Made by a program: the position numbers and the translations under genes. 64,000 nucleotides of DNA from a bacterium (GTDB lineage: Bacteria > Sysuimicrobiota > Sysuimicrobiia > Sysuimicrobiales > Segetimicrobiaceae), in contig DATGJN010000073.1 of the NCBI GenBank assembly GCA_035295165.1, positions 1 through 64,000 on the forward strand. Direction: 5' to 3'. The notes under the pieces are model-generated. The model saw nothing but the letters and a program-made list of their open reading frames with translations. It searched no databases and had not been told where the DNA came from. Below are positions 35,664 through 43,809 of this stretch, piece by piece (position 1 is the first letter of the stretch; the number at the start of each line of letters is the position of its first letter).

Positions 35664-35768
35664 TCAGCGGTCGAGCACCTCGGATCGACCCATCGGGCTG
35701 ACGTATTCCCGCACCTCTGCGATGCGGTTGTCGCGGACGCGGAGCCCCTACACGAAGGGCATACAGAG
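35664..35768 (-). pseudogene. SnoaL/NTF2-like C-terminal remnant
   Basis: On the minus strand a frame reads MPFV, a stop, then GLRVRDNRIAEVREYVSPMG and RSEVLDR before TGA at 35664. The stretch R-V-R-D-x-R-I-x-E-x-x-E-Y is the end of SnoaL-like (NTF2 fold) proteins. The internal stop and the absence of upstream domain in the right frame indicate a decayed gene; only the last 35 codons are recognisable. Confidence 0.45.
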
Positions 35769-35816
35769 CGGGGTCAGCCCCGTATGTCGCGACGAACGCG
35801 AGTGTGCTGACCGGTA

Positions 35817-36374
35817 CTACGTCGCGGCGCGAACCAGCTTCTCGCGATAGTGTTGCCGGAACTTGGCCAGCTTGGGCGCGATGACCGCGCGGCAGTACGG
35901 CTGGCCGCCGTTGTTCGCGTAGTACTCCTGATGGTAGGCCTCGGCTTTGTAGAATGTTGCAAACGGCGTGATCTCGGTTACGATCGGCTTCGGCCACAGC
36001 TTCGCCACGGTGATCTCCCGGATCACCTGCTCGGCCACTGCCTTTTGCTCCGGTGTGTGGTAAAAGACCGCCGACCGGTACTGCGTTCCGACGTCCCCAC
36101 CTTGCCGGTTTAACGTCGTGGGATCGTGCGTGGTGAAAAAAACCTCCAGGATCTCTTTGAGGGAGATCACGGAAGGATCGAACGTCACCTGGACGACCTC
36201 TGCGTGGCCGGTCGCACCGCTGCACACCTGCTCATACGTCGGGTTCGGCCTCGTCCCGCCTGAGTATCCCGATTCCACCTTCTCGACACCCCGCAGCTCC
36301 GAGAACACCGCCTCGGTGCACCAGAAGCAGCCTCCCGCGAGCGTGATGACCTCGTGTCCTTGTGCGTGCTCCAT
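35817..36374 (-). CDS. msrA: Peptide-methionine (S)-S-oxide reductase
   Basis: A 185-residue enzyme with the catalytic GCFWCTEAVF (Cys near residue 16), GYSGGTRPNPTYEQV and GHAEVVQVTFDP, all standard MsrA motifs. It reduces methionine S-sulfoxide in proteins using thioredoxin. The frame is open well upstream, but ATG 36374 gives the usual MsrA start. It lies 148 bases downstream of the amidohydrolase gene on the same strand. Confidence 0.96.
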   Translation of the reverse strand: MEHAQGHEVITLAGGCFWCTEAVFSELRGVEKVESGYSGGTRPNPTYEQVCSGATGHAEVVQVTFDPSVISLKEILEVFFTTHDPTTLNRQGGDVGTQYRSAVFYHTPEQKAVAEQVIREITVAKLWPKPIVTEITPFATFYKAEAYHQEYYANNGGQPYCRAVIAPKLAKFRQHYREKLVRAAT

Positions 36375-36522
36375 CGGTCCACCCTCCGTCGTGTCAGGCC
36401 GTCGCGGCGCTGTTCGGCGACGCCCCATTCTCCATACGACGGCCGCATCGGAATTCATCCCACCCGCGAGTTCGTGCGCCGGGCGCCCGATGCGAGCGAC
36501 ACTGTTGGGATCGCTCGGACGG

Positions 36523-37668
36523 TTAGCGCGAACCGTGCGACCCGATTCCGTAGAGCGCGGCCGCGTTGTCGTGGAGCAGCAGCCGCGCCAGCGCGTCGCG
36601 GTCCGCCCGCGGGAGGTAGCCGCGCGCCTCGACCGCCTGCGCCGCGACATCGAGCGCCTGCCGCGCGTGGCGGGCGCCCAGCCAGAACAGCTCCGGGATC
36701 GAGAACGCGTCCGTGGCCAGCAGGATCTTTGTGGCCGGCGCCATCGCGAGCGCATCGGCGATCGCGTCCGCGGCGCCGTGCGCGAGAAACGGGATGGTCA
36801 GGGAGAGATCCACGTGCACGTGCGGGTAGACCGCAGCCAGCCACGCCGCCTCGCGGACGTACGGGTGGCTGTGGAGGAGTACGAGCGGGGCGCCACGGAA
36901 CGCGGGCTCCTCGATGATCGGCCGCAGCCATACGGGGTTCACGAGGCGCAGGTCGAGGTCGCGATCTCCGAACCCGGCGTGGATCTGCACGGGCAGGCGC
37001 CGTCGCGCGGCCACCTCGAGGGCGCGTCTCAGGAGGGTGTCCAGAAGCGGTTTGGACTGCAGGCGCGGGCGGCCCGCCAGGAACGCGGCGCGCGTCTCGC
37101 TGAACGCCGTCTCGCGGGCGTCCTGATCCCACAGGTCGATCGCGAGCCCGGTCCGGTACGCGATGATCGTCTTGAACGCCCACAGGTCCGCCTCGGCGGC
37201 GGCCTCCACCGCCGCGACGAACCGATCTTGAAAGTCGCGCCACGTCGTCGCCCCAGGGACGAGGCGCTCCGCGAGCGTCTCCAGCCGAAGCACGGGAAAC
37301 GCCGGGCAAGGGAGGAGGGCCCGCAGGCCTTCGAGGTCGTAGTGCTCCTGCACGCGCAGCCCGAGATCGACCAGGATGCCCGCGATGCCGGCGTCCGCGA
37401 GCATCTTGCGGACGAGCCGGTCGAGTGGCCACCCCGCCCGGGCGGCGAACACCGCGTCCTCAGTCGGGGCACACCCGAAGAACGTCGCCAGATCGCGCAG
37501 CGCCCGTCGGTAGAAGAGGCTCCACGGCACGTGTCGTTCGATGATCTCGGCGGCGTCGCTCTCGGTGAAACAGGCGCGGAACTCGCGCGGCGTGGCGGGT
37601 TGCCGGAGCAGCAGAGAGTGGGCGTGCTGGTCCAGGAGGGGAATATGGGCGAAGGGGTCGTCCATCAC
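36523..37668 (-). CDS. Amidohydrolase_2-family enzyme (FluG N-half-like)
   Basis: The 381-residue product has the metal motif LLDQHAHSLLL near residue 11, VQIHAGFGDRDLDL, VLLHSHPYVREAAWLA and the catalytic aspartate in ILLATDAFSIPELFWLGARH. It resembles the N-terminal half of FluG-type proteins. The gene lies 13 bases downstream of a glutamine-synthetase-like gene resembling the other half of FluG. GTG 37668 or ATG 37665 can start it. Together the pair may ligate and hydrolyse gamma-glutamyl or related amides; this is inference. Confidence 0.83.
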   Translation of the reverse strand: MMDDPFAHIPLLDQHAHSLLLRQPATPREFRACFTESDAAEIIERHVPWSLFYRRALRDLATFFGCAPTEDAVFAARAGWPLDRLVRKMLADAGIAGILVDLGLRVQEHYDLEGLRALLPCPAFPVLRLETLAERLVPGATTWRDFQDRFVAAVEAAAEADLWAFKTIIAYRTGLAIDLWDQDARETAFSETRAAFLAGRPRLQSKPLLDTLLRRALEVAARRRLPVQIHAGFGDRDLDLRLVNPVWLRPIIEEPAFRGAPLVLLHSHPYVREAAWLAAVYPHVHVDLSLTIPFLAHGAADAIADALAMAPATKILLATDAFSIPELFWLGARHARQALDVAAQAVEARGYLPRADRDALARLLLHDNAAALYGIGSHGSR

Positions 37669-37681
37669 CGCACCGGTCGCC

Positions 37682-39016
37682 TCAGTACTTCAGGAGGTGC
37701 GCCTGCACCTGGGTGTCGTCGGGCAAGTCCCGCAGCCCGTCCCATTCGCCGCGCCGGACGGCGATGTAGGAGCGGGCGAGCGGGGCCCCGAGCGCGTCCA
37801 GCAGCACGGGATCGTCCAGGAGCGCGTCCACGGCCTCGCCGAGGGTGCGCGGCAATGCGCGAATGCCCCGCGCGGCGCGCTCGGCTTCGGGCAGGTCCGC
37901 CGGATCTCCCGTGACGGGAGCGCCGGGCGGCAATTCCCGGCGAAGGCCGTCGAGTCCGGCCGCGATGACGCCGGCGAGCGCTAAGTACGGGTTCGCGCTG
38001 CCGTCCGCGGTCTTAAGCTCCAGGTTGAACGAGGTGGGACCGCGCCGCGGCGATACGATTCGGACGGCCGCCTCCCGGTGGTCCACGCCCCAGCAGGCGA
38101 ATGCACCGGCCCACGTGCGGGGGCGCAGACGCGCGTAGGAGTTCACGGAGGGCGTGGTCAGCGCGCACAGGCCCGGCAGGTGGTGGAGCAGGCCCCCGAC
38201 CCAGGCGTTGCCGTCCCGCGAGAGGTACGCAGGATCGCGTTCGTCATACAGCGCATTGCGCCCACCCCGCCACAGGCTGAGGTGCAGGTGGCACCCGCTG
38301 CCGGCCGCGTCCGGCACCGGCTTCGGCGCGAACGACGCCACCGTGCCGTGGCGGAGCGCGACGCCGCGCACCGCGTCGCGCAGCAGCACGTGACGGTCGG
38401 CGGCGGCGACCGGGGCTGCGTGGTGGATCGAGATCTCAAATTGACCCGGGCCGGACTCGGGATAGAGCAGGCCGACCCCGAGCCGCATCGTGTTGAGCGT
38501 GTCGATCAGGTCCCGCACCGTGTCGTGCGCCTGATCGTGCGCGACCGTCATGGCGAAGTTGGTGCGGTCCACGGGCTCGTAGCCTGCGCCGGTCGGCCGG
38601 AACAGATAGAACTCCGGTTCGAACGCCGCCTGGATCTCGATCCCGTCGGCGGCGGCCGCCGCTACGGCGCGCTTGAGACACGCGCGCGGGCACTGCTCCC
38701 ACGGCGCGTCGGACATCGTCACGAAGTCGCCCAGCATCGTCGCGCATCCGGCACTGTACGGAAGCGGCGTGAACGTCGCCGGATCGGGAATGAGCCACGC
38801 CTCGCCCGCCGCGGTGAGGCCACTCGCGGCCAGGACCGTGTCCCTCATCATGGGGAGCGCCTGCTGGGCGACGCTGAACCCCACGCCCCACCGGAGGACA
38901 TCCTCAAGTCCGTCGAGCGGGACGGTCTTCGCCCGGATGAGGTTGGCGTTGTCGCAGTATGCGATCCGGACGAGGCTCACGCCGGCGGCGCGCGCGCGGT
39001 CGGTCAGCGACTCCAT
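37682..39016 (-). CDS. Glutamine synthetase-like ligase (GS type I fold)
   Basis: A 444-residue GS-family protein with the catalytic-domain motifs AAFEPEFYLF, SGPGQFEISIHH, GSGCHLHLSLW, FACWGVDHREAAVRIVSPR and ELKTADGSANPYLALAGVIA. The N-terminal beta-grasp domain is short and the adenylylation tyrosine loop is absent, so it is a GS-like gamma-glutamyl ligase and not the housekeeping enzyme. It is first in a two-gene operon with the amidohydrolase. Substrate unknown; amines or polyamines are common for the group. Confidence 0.87.
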   Translation of the reverse strand: MESLTDRARAAGVSLVRIAYCDNANLIRAKTVPLDGLEDVLRWGVGFSVAQQALPMMRDTVLAASGLTAAGEAWLIPDPATFTPLPYSAGCATMLGDFVTMSDAPWEQCPRACLKRAVAAAAADGIEIQAAFEPEFYLFRPTGAGYEPVDRTNFAMTVAHDQAHDTVRDLIDTLNTMRLGVGLLYPESGPGQFEISIHHAAPVAAADRHVLLRDAVRGVALRHGTVASFAPKPVPDAAGSGCHLHLSLWRGGRNALYDERDPAYLSRDGNAWVGGLLHHLPGLCALTTPSVNSYARLRPRTWAGAFACWGVDHREAAVRIVSPRRGPTSFNLELKTADGSANPYLALAGVIAAGLDGLRRELPPGAPVTGDPADLPEAERAARGIRALPRTLGEAVDALLDDPVLLDALGAPLARSYIAVRRGEWDGLRDLPDDTQVQAHLLKY

Positions 39017-39125
39017 GGCACGCTACCGATTCGAGGCGCGCGAGCCGATCACCCCCGCACGGCCGCGGCGTCCTCGGCGAGTGGTCCGGCGCGCCGCCGG
39101 GAACCGGGCGGCGCCTCGCGGACGT

Positions 39126-39155
39126 TTGACGACGCGGGCGGAATCGGGGAATAAT
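39126..39155 (+). promoter_or_regulatory. SigA-type promoter
   Basis: TTGACG (39126-39131), an 18-base spacer and AATAAT (39150-39155) read toward the hypothetical gene at 39230. Confidence 0.6.
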
Positions 39156-39171
39156 CAACGGAGGAACGCGA

Positions 39172-39222
39172 GTGTGGCCGCTGCACCGTTCGGCTCGTGC
39201 GTCTTGGGGGTGCGCGGAGTGA
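39172..39222 (+). CDS. Possible 16-residue leader peptide
   Basis: After GGAGG (39160-39164) an eight-base gap leads to GTG 39172, which opens MWPLHRSARASWGCAE and stops at 39222, eight bases before the next ATG. It lies just downstream of a good promoter. Whether it is translated is unknown, and its composition matches no known attenuator. Confidence 0.25.
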   Translation: MWPLHRSARASWGCAE

Positions 39223-39229
39223 GGACGGT

Positions 39230-39718
39230 ATGATGGATCCTGGCAGGAAGCCTATCGCCCTGTTCGTTGCGGCCGGCGCGACGATCGCCGTGCTCGCCGC
39301 CGGGTTGGCGTATGTGGGGCGCAACGGCCTCCCGGGCGGCCTGGTGGCACCGGCGGGACACTCGCAGGTCTCGCCTCGCTCGGCCGGCGGAGCCCACGGG
39401 CCGGTTTCCGCCCCGCCATCGGTACCCGCGCAGAGATCCGGCGGTGCGAGCGGAACCGGCGCGGAGGGCCGCGGCGCCGCTTCTGCTCCCGCGTCGGGCG
39501 TTCACCCGGCGACGCCGCGTGTCCACACGTCAACGCCGAACGGTCTGGGTGCGTCCACTTCGGCGCGCACCCGGGCGTCGATCCACCTCACGTTCCCCCG
39601 ACACTGGCGCCCGACCACCTATGAGATCGGGCCGGCGAAGCCTCGGCCACCCGTCACCCTTGTTTCACCGGTTCCGCTCGACTGCGCCGCCTGCCCGCCG
39701 AACGCGGTCAACCACTGA
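39230..39718 (+). CDS. Hypothetical exported or membrane-anchored protein
   Basis: A 162-residue protein that I do not recognise. It starts with a short basic N-terminus and a hydrophobic helix (ALFVAAGATIAVLAAGLAYV), followed by about 100 low-complexity residues rich in Ala, Ser, Pro and Gly, and ends PLDCAACPPNAVNH with a CxxC-like pair. This suggests a membrane-anchored or secreted stalk. A TTGACG/AATAAT promoter lies just upstream. The frame and helix support a real gene; function is unknown. Confidence 0.6.
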   Translation: MMDPGRKPIALFVAAGATIAVLAAGLAYVGRNGLPGGLVAPAGHSQVSPRSAGGAHGPVSAPPSVPAQRSGGASGTGAEGRGAASAPASGVHPATPRVHTSTPNGLGASTSARTRASIHLTFPRHWRPTTYEIGPAKPRPPVTLVSPVPLDCAACPPNAVNH

Positions 39719-39771
39719 CGACGCGGCCCTTGGCCGCTTTCCCGCGGTGACCGCCGCGCAGCCGGCCGGGA

Positions 39772-40146
39772 TCACCCGTCGTAGCTGCCCAAGATCGTCG
39801 TGAATTCGATCAGGTTCCCAAACGGGTCCCGGCAGAAAAACCGAGGCCGGTTGTGAATCGGCGGCGCGGCAAGCGGCGCGTGCCCGGCTGTCTCGAGCCG
39901 GCGGTGCACGTCCTCGAGGTCGTCCACCGCGAGTGACAGGTGGCGGCGATGCGTCGGATCGGGCGTGCCCTCGAAGAAATGCAGCTCGAGATCGCCGCGG
40001 CCGGCGGCGAACCAGACGAGGCGACTCCAATCCAGCGTGGCAGGAACCGGAATCTCGCGGAGACCGAGCAGGCGGCCGTAGAACTGGCGTACCTCGTCCT
40101 GCCCCCCTGGCCAGAACGGCGACGACACGTGCTGTAGTCGGGCCAT
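39772..40146 (-). CDS. VOC/glyoxalase-fold protein
   Basis: A 124-residue protein with the vicinal oxygen chelate pattern: VRQFYGRLLGLREIPV near the start, LELHFFEG, HLSLAVDDLEDVHRRLETAG and FFCRDPFGNLIEF at the end. The length is that of a single VOC unit pair. Such proteins are dioxygenases, glyoxalases or resistance proteins; the reaction here is unknown. It is convergent with the hypothetical gene and divergent from the cupredoxin gene. Confidence 0.85.
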   Translation of the reverse strand: MARLQHVSSPFWPGGQDEVRQFYGRLLGLREIPVPATLDWSRLVWFAAGRGDLELHFFEGTPDPTHRRHLSLAVDDLEDVHRRLETAGHAPLAAPPIHNRPRFFCRDPFGNLIEFTTILGSYDG

Positions 40147-40338
40147 CGCAGATCCTCTCCTCCTCGGCGCTGTACCGGCGGCACCCCGAGGGAGAAGTTC
40201 GCGCCGCGTGGGACGCGTCCTCCGGTCCGGCTGGGGATACGGGCGCGTCAGCCGACGCGTCCCGGCGCAGGGCCGGGCGTGTTGACGAGGCCGGAGCCTC
40301 GAGTTCGTCAGGACCGGAACAGGGTTTCGCGCCCGCCG

Positions 40339-40359
40339 GTGAGAACACTACGTTCTCAC
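40339..40359. promoter_or_regulatory. Perfect 8-bp inverted repeat, operator candidate
   Basis: GTGAGAAC, five bases (ACTAC), then GTTCTCAC. It lies about 67 bases before the cupredoxin start in the divergent VOC-cupredoxin spacer. The perfect symmetry suits a dimeric repressor site; a transcript hairpin is the alternative. Confidence 0.4.
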
Positions 40360-40425
40360 GTTCACGCGAAATGTGCGACTCGCGCCGGTCGGTGGACCGC
40401 TCGCGGCGCGAAGAGGGGGGAATCG

Positions 40426-41433
40426 ATGGCAAGGATCGCGGCTGCACTGGTCTCGGTGGCACTGGGGATTGGCCTTTTTGTCGGATTGGGGAACGCGGCC
40501 CCGGGGAAGACGTGGAAGGTGGCGGTCGGCGCGGACTCGCCCGACCACGCGGTGCAAGTGCTAGACTACTTTCCGCGGTCGATCACGATCGACGCCGGCG
40601 ACTCGATCACCTTCACCATGGCCGCCGTCGCGGACCACACGGTGACGTTGCTCTCGGGGGCGAAGCCGCTCCCGCTGGAGGAGCCACAGAAGGACGGACG
40701 CCTGCGGTTCCCGTCCAATGTGGCCTTTCCACAAGGGGGTCCCGCCTACAACGGTACCGGCCTCGCCAGCTCGGGCTTGATGTCCGGTCTCGGGAAGAGC
40801 TGGACGGTGACCTTTACCAAGCCCGGCCGGTACACGTACCAATGCCTGTTGCATCCGGCGCAGGTGGGGACCGTCGTCGTCCAGGCCGCGGGAGCGCCGT
40901 ACCCTAAGACTCAGGCCGACTACGACCGGTTGGCCGCGCAGGCTCGGACGCAGGCGCTCGCCGCCGGCGCAAAACTGCGGGCGGCGACCCGAGCCACCGC
41001 GTCCAAGGGCGCACACGGGGCCGTGTACACCGCGCCGATGGTGGGCAACTATGCGCAGCGCCTGGCGCTATACCGGTTCGGCAGCGACACGTTGACGATC
41101 AAGGCCGGTGACACCGTCAAGTGGGTGATGACGGACCCCGACGAGATCCACACGGTCACGTTTGCGGGAATGGACTCGCTCCCCGACTTCATCGTGCCCT
41201 CGCCGAAGCCGCAGGGACCGCCTGATCTCTACTACAATCCGAAGGTGCTCGCGCCCGCGGGCGGCCCGACGCATACGGGCGTCGGGTTCTACAACTCCGG
41301 CATCCTGGTTCCGGTAACCCCGCCGGGGCCGACCACCTACAGCCTCAAATTTACCAAGCCCGGGACGTACACCTATTGGTGCGTGGTGCACGTTCCGGAG
41401 GGCATGCGCGGAACAGTCGTCGTCACGCCGTAG
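40426..41433 (+). CDS. Secreted two-domain cupredoxin
   Basis: The 335-residue protein starts at ATG 40426 after AAGAGGGGGG and has a signal peptide (IAAALVSVALGIGLFVGLGNAA). Two plastocyanin/azurin-like domains follow. Domain 2 keeps a full type 1 copper set: His242, Cys319, His322, Met327. Domain 1 has His71, Cys140, His143 and Gln146 where the methionine is expected. A charged linker (160-195) joins them. It probably transfers electrons outside the cytoplasmic membrane. A 14-bp terminator hairpin follows. Confidence 0.85.
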   Translation: MARIAAALVSVALGIGLFVGLGNAAPGKTWKVAVGADSPDHAVQVLDYFPRSITIDAGDSITFTMAAVADHTVTLLSGAKPLPLEEPQKDGRLRFPSNVAFPQGGPAYNGTGLASSGLMSGLGKSWTVTFTKPGRYTYQCLLHPAQVGTVVVQAAGAPYPKTQADYDRLAAQARTQALAAGAKLRAATRATASKGAHGAVYTAPMVGNYAQRLALYRFGSDTLTIKAGDTVKWVMTDPDEIHTVTFAGMDSLPDFIVPSPKPQGPPDLYYNPKVLAPAGGPTHTGVGFYNSGILVPVTPPGPTTYSLKFTKPGTYTYWCVVHVPEGMRGTVVVTP

Positions 41434-41452
41434 CGCGCGGCGCCAGGGTGAG

Positions 41453-41486
41453 ACGCGGGCGGCGGGCGAGACCCCGCCGCCCGCGT
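41453..41486 (+). terminator. Strong hairpin terminator after cupredoxin gene
   Basis: A 14-bp perfect stem (41453-41466 with 41473-41486) and a CGAGAC loop, followed by TTCGTT. The T-tract is short. It may act on both strands, since the tag gene converges from the right. Confidence 0.65.
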
Positions 41487-41583
41487 TCGTTCCGGATCCG
41501 CCGACAACCGCCGGTCCGGAATCCCGCCCGCACGCGGCGGTTGTGGTCGTGGAGGTGCGCACGGAGGCCGCCGGCCGCGCCCA

Positions 41584-42144
41584 TCAGCCGCGGATCCGCC
41601 GGAAGCACGTCACCAGGTGGTCGTCGACGAGGCCGACCGCTTGCATGAACGCGTAGCACGTCGTCGGACCGACGAAGGCGAAGCCCCGGCGCTTCATGTC
41701 CTTGCTCATCGCGCGCGACTCGTCCGTCTCGGCGGGAACGTCCCGGGGACTCCGCCGGGTTCTTTGGATCGGCGTGCCGTCGACGAACTGCCATACGTAC
41801 GCGTCGAAGCTGCCGAACGCGTCACGCACGGCGAGGATCGCGCGGGCATTTGTCACCGCCGAGGCGATCTTGAGCCGGTTCCGGACAAGGCCGGGATCGC
41901 GGAGGAGCCGTCGGCGCCGGGCGGCGTCGAACCGCGCCACCGTCTCCGGATCGAACTCCTCGAACGCGGCACGGTAATGCGGGCGTTTCCTGAGGATGGT
42001 GATCCAACTCAGGCCGGCCTGCGCGCCTTCGAGCACGAGGAACTCGAACAATACGCGGTCATCGTGGACCGGCGTGCCCCACTCGGTGTCGTGGTAGGCC
42101 GTCAACAGCGGATCGCCCGCCGCCCACCAGCAGCGCGTCACCAT
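41584..42144 (-). CDS. tag: DNA-3-methyladenine glycosylase I
   Basis: A 186-residue base-excision enzyme. It shows CWWAAGDPLLTAYHDTEWGT near the start, LFEFLVLEGAQAGLSWITIL, and the end motif FAFVGPTTCYAFMQAVGLVD followed by DDHLVTCF. These define the Tag family with its zinc-binding Cys and His pairs. It removes 3-methyladenine from alkylated DNA. ATG 42144 was chosen because MVTRCWW is the usual start. An Ada-like alkylation protein lies 5 kb away but not in the same operon. Confidence 0.93.
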   Translation of the reverse strand: MVTRCWWAAGDPLLTAYHDTEWGTPVHDDRVLFEFLVLEGAQAGLSWITILRKRPHYRAAFEEFDPETVARFDAARRRRLLRDPGLVRNRLKIASAVTNARAILAVRDAFGSFDAYVWQFVDGTPIQRTRRSPRDVPAETDESRAMSKDMKRRGFAFVGPTTCYAFMQAVGLVDDHLVTCFRRIRG

Positions 42145-42350
42145 ATGCGGTCCCCCCGTGCGGCACCGATTGCCGGCGCCGCACCGCGCACCTTCTGCAG
42201 ACGTGGGTCTGTCCCTGCCGTCGACGGGCCGCGCCTCCTCAGCGGCGTCGGCGCGGCCGGAGCGCCGATTGTGCGGAGGGGAGCGGCGCGCCGCGCTGAA
42301 GACCACCGGGACGTCCACGCGTCGGACGCGACGGCCAACGGGAGGCGCGC

Positions 42351-43496
42351 ATGACGGGCCACGCAGGTCGGGTGAACGGGTTTACACAGATCGGGTATCT
42401 GGACTGCCCGGGGGGCGGTCAGGTCATCGTGGAGGGGCGCTATGCGTATGTGGGGCATATGGCGCCGCCCCATGGCACCAGCATCATCGACGTTGCGGAT
42501 CCCGCTTCGCCCCGGCTCGTGGCGCGCCTGCCCGTCCCGGACGCCGTGCACTCCCACAAGGTGCGCGTCCTCGGCGACGTGATGCTCGTCAACCATGAGC
42601 GGTACGGCGCGGGCGCGGGAGACGAAGGTATCACGCCAGAGGTGGGCCTCAAGATCTACGATATCGGCGACCGGTCGCGGCCGCGCGAAATCGCGTTCTT
42701 CCGCACGCACGCCCGGGGCGTGCATCGCTTCGACTTGCAGGGTCCGCGCGTATTCATGTCCACCGAGTGGGAGGGTTTCGTCTCGAACATCCTCGCGATT
42801 GTGGACATTGCTGACCCCGCACGCCCTTCGCTTGTCGGGCGCTGGTGGCTTCCGGGACAGCACGCGGCCGGGGGAGAGGTGACGCCGGGCGGAGCGCACT
42901 ATTGGATGCACCTCGCGCTCGCTCGCGGCGATCGGGCGTACGCGGCGTGCGGGCGCGCCGGCGCCGTCATCGTGGACATCTCCGATCCCCGTCGTCCCGC
43001 GACGGTCGGCGCCGCGGCGTGGAGCCCCCCCTACGATTCGCCGACGCACACGTTTCTGCCGGTGCCGCACCGCATCCGCGGCCGGGAGTTCGCGGTCGTC
43101 ACCGACGAGGACGTCACCGATGACGTGCTGGAGGATCCGCCGGCGTTTATGTGGGTGCTGGACATTACCAACGAACGCCTGCCGGTGCCCGTGGCGACGT
43201 ATCAGGTGGATCCGGCCGGGCTCGCGGTCGCGGGGAAGCGGTTCGGCGCGCACCAGCCGTGGGAGCATATCCGGGAAGACAACGTGGTGTTCCTCGCGTG
43301 GTTCAGCGGTGGAGTGCGCGCGGTCGACATTGCCAATCCCTACGCGCCCCGCGAGCTGGGATGGTACGTCCCCGCGGCGCCGGCGGGCGCAAGCGTGCCC
43401 CAAACCAACGACATTGCCGTGGATTCGCGAGGCCTGGTCTTCGCGATCGACCGGCATCGCGGGCTCAGCATTCTCGAGTTCGATCCCGCGCGCTAG
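42351..43496 (+). CDS. LVIVD-repeat beta-propeller protein
   Basis: A 381-residue protein of LVIVD repeats (TSIIDVADPASPRLVARLPV; LAIVDIADPARPSLVGRWWL; AVIVDISDPRRPATVG; VRAVDIANPYAPRELGWY), giving about six blades. It lacks a signal peptide, unlike the two Tat-type propellers at 553 and 9906, and it is about half their length. Function is unknown. Starting ATG 42351 lies 200 bases from the tag gene on the other strand. A GCCGCACC/GGTGCGGC hairpin follows it. Confidence 0.85.
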   Translation: MTGHAGRVNGFTQIGYLDCPGGGQVIVEGRYAYVGHMAPPHGTSIIDVADPASPRLVARLPVPDAVHSHKVRVLGDVMLVNHERYGAGAGDEGITPEVGLKIYDIGDRSRPREIAFFRTHARGVHRFDLQGPRVFMSTEWEGFVSNILAIVDIADPARPSLVGRWWLPGQHAAGGEVTPGGAHYWMHLALARGDRAYAACGRAGAVIVDISDPRRPATVGAAAWSPPYDSPTHTFLPVPHRIRGREFAVVTDEDVTDDVLEDPPAFMWVLDITNERLPVPVATYQVDPAGLAVAGKRFGAHQPWEHIREDNVVFLAWFSGGVRAVDIANPYAPRELGWYVPAAPAGASVPQTNDIAVDSRGLVFAIDRHRGLSILEFDPAR

Positions 43497-43809
43497 CCCC
43501 GCGCGTGTGACCGGGTGTCTCGCACGCCGCACCACCGGGGTGCGGCCCACGGCCGGACCCGGCGTCTTGCCCGATCGGCCTGGATGGCTCGTTGCGGTTC
43601 GGCATGAGGTTCGGACCTCGCCGGAGAAGTAGCGCGCGACCGAATCGGGGGAGCGCCGCCGGTGTTCGTCCTGCGCCCGGACGTCGGGTCCGTCGCCCGA
43701 TCGCGCGACGTCGGCGTGGCGATACGGGGCGACAGATCAGCGTGACCGCGGTGCGGCCGCGGGCGCCGGCGTGAAAACGGGCGCAACTTCCCTTCCGGTA
43801 TCCGGGACG
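43497..43809. other. Intergenic with one hairpin
   Basis: Between the LVIVD and GT2 genes. GCCGCACC (43526-43533) and GGTGCGGC (43539-43546) form an eight-base-pair stem without a T-tract, perhaps a weak terminator of the first gene. Nothing else is recognised. Confidence 0.4.
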
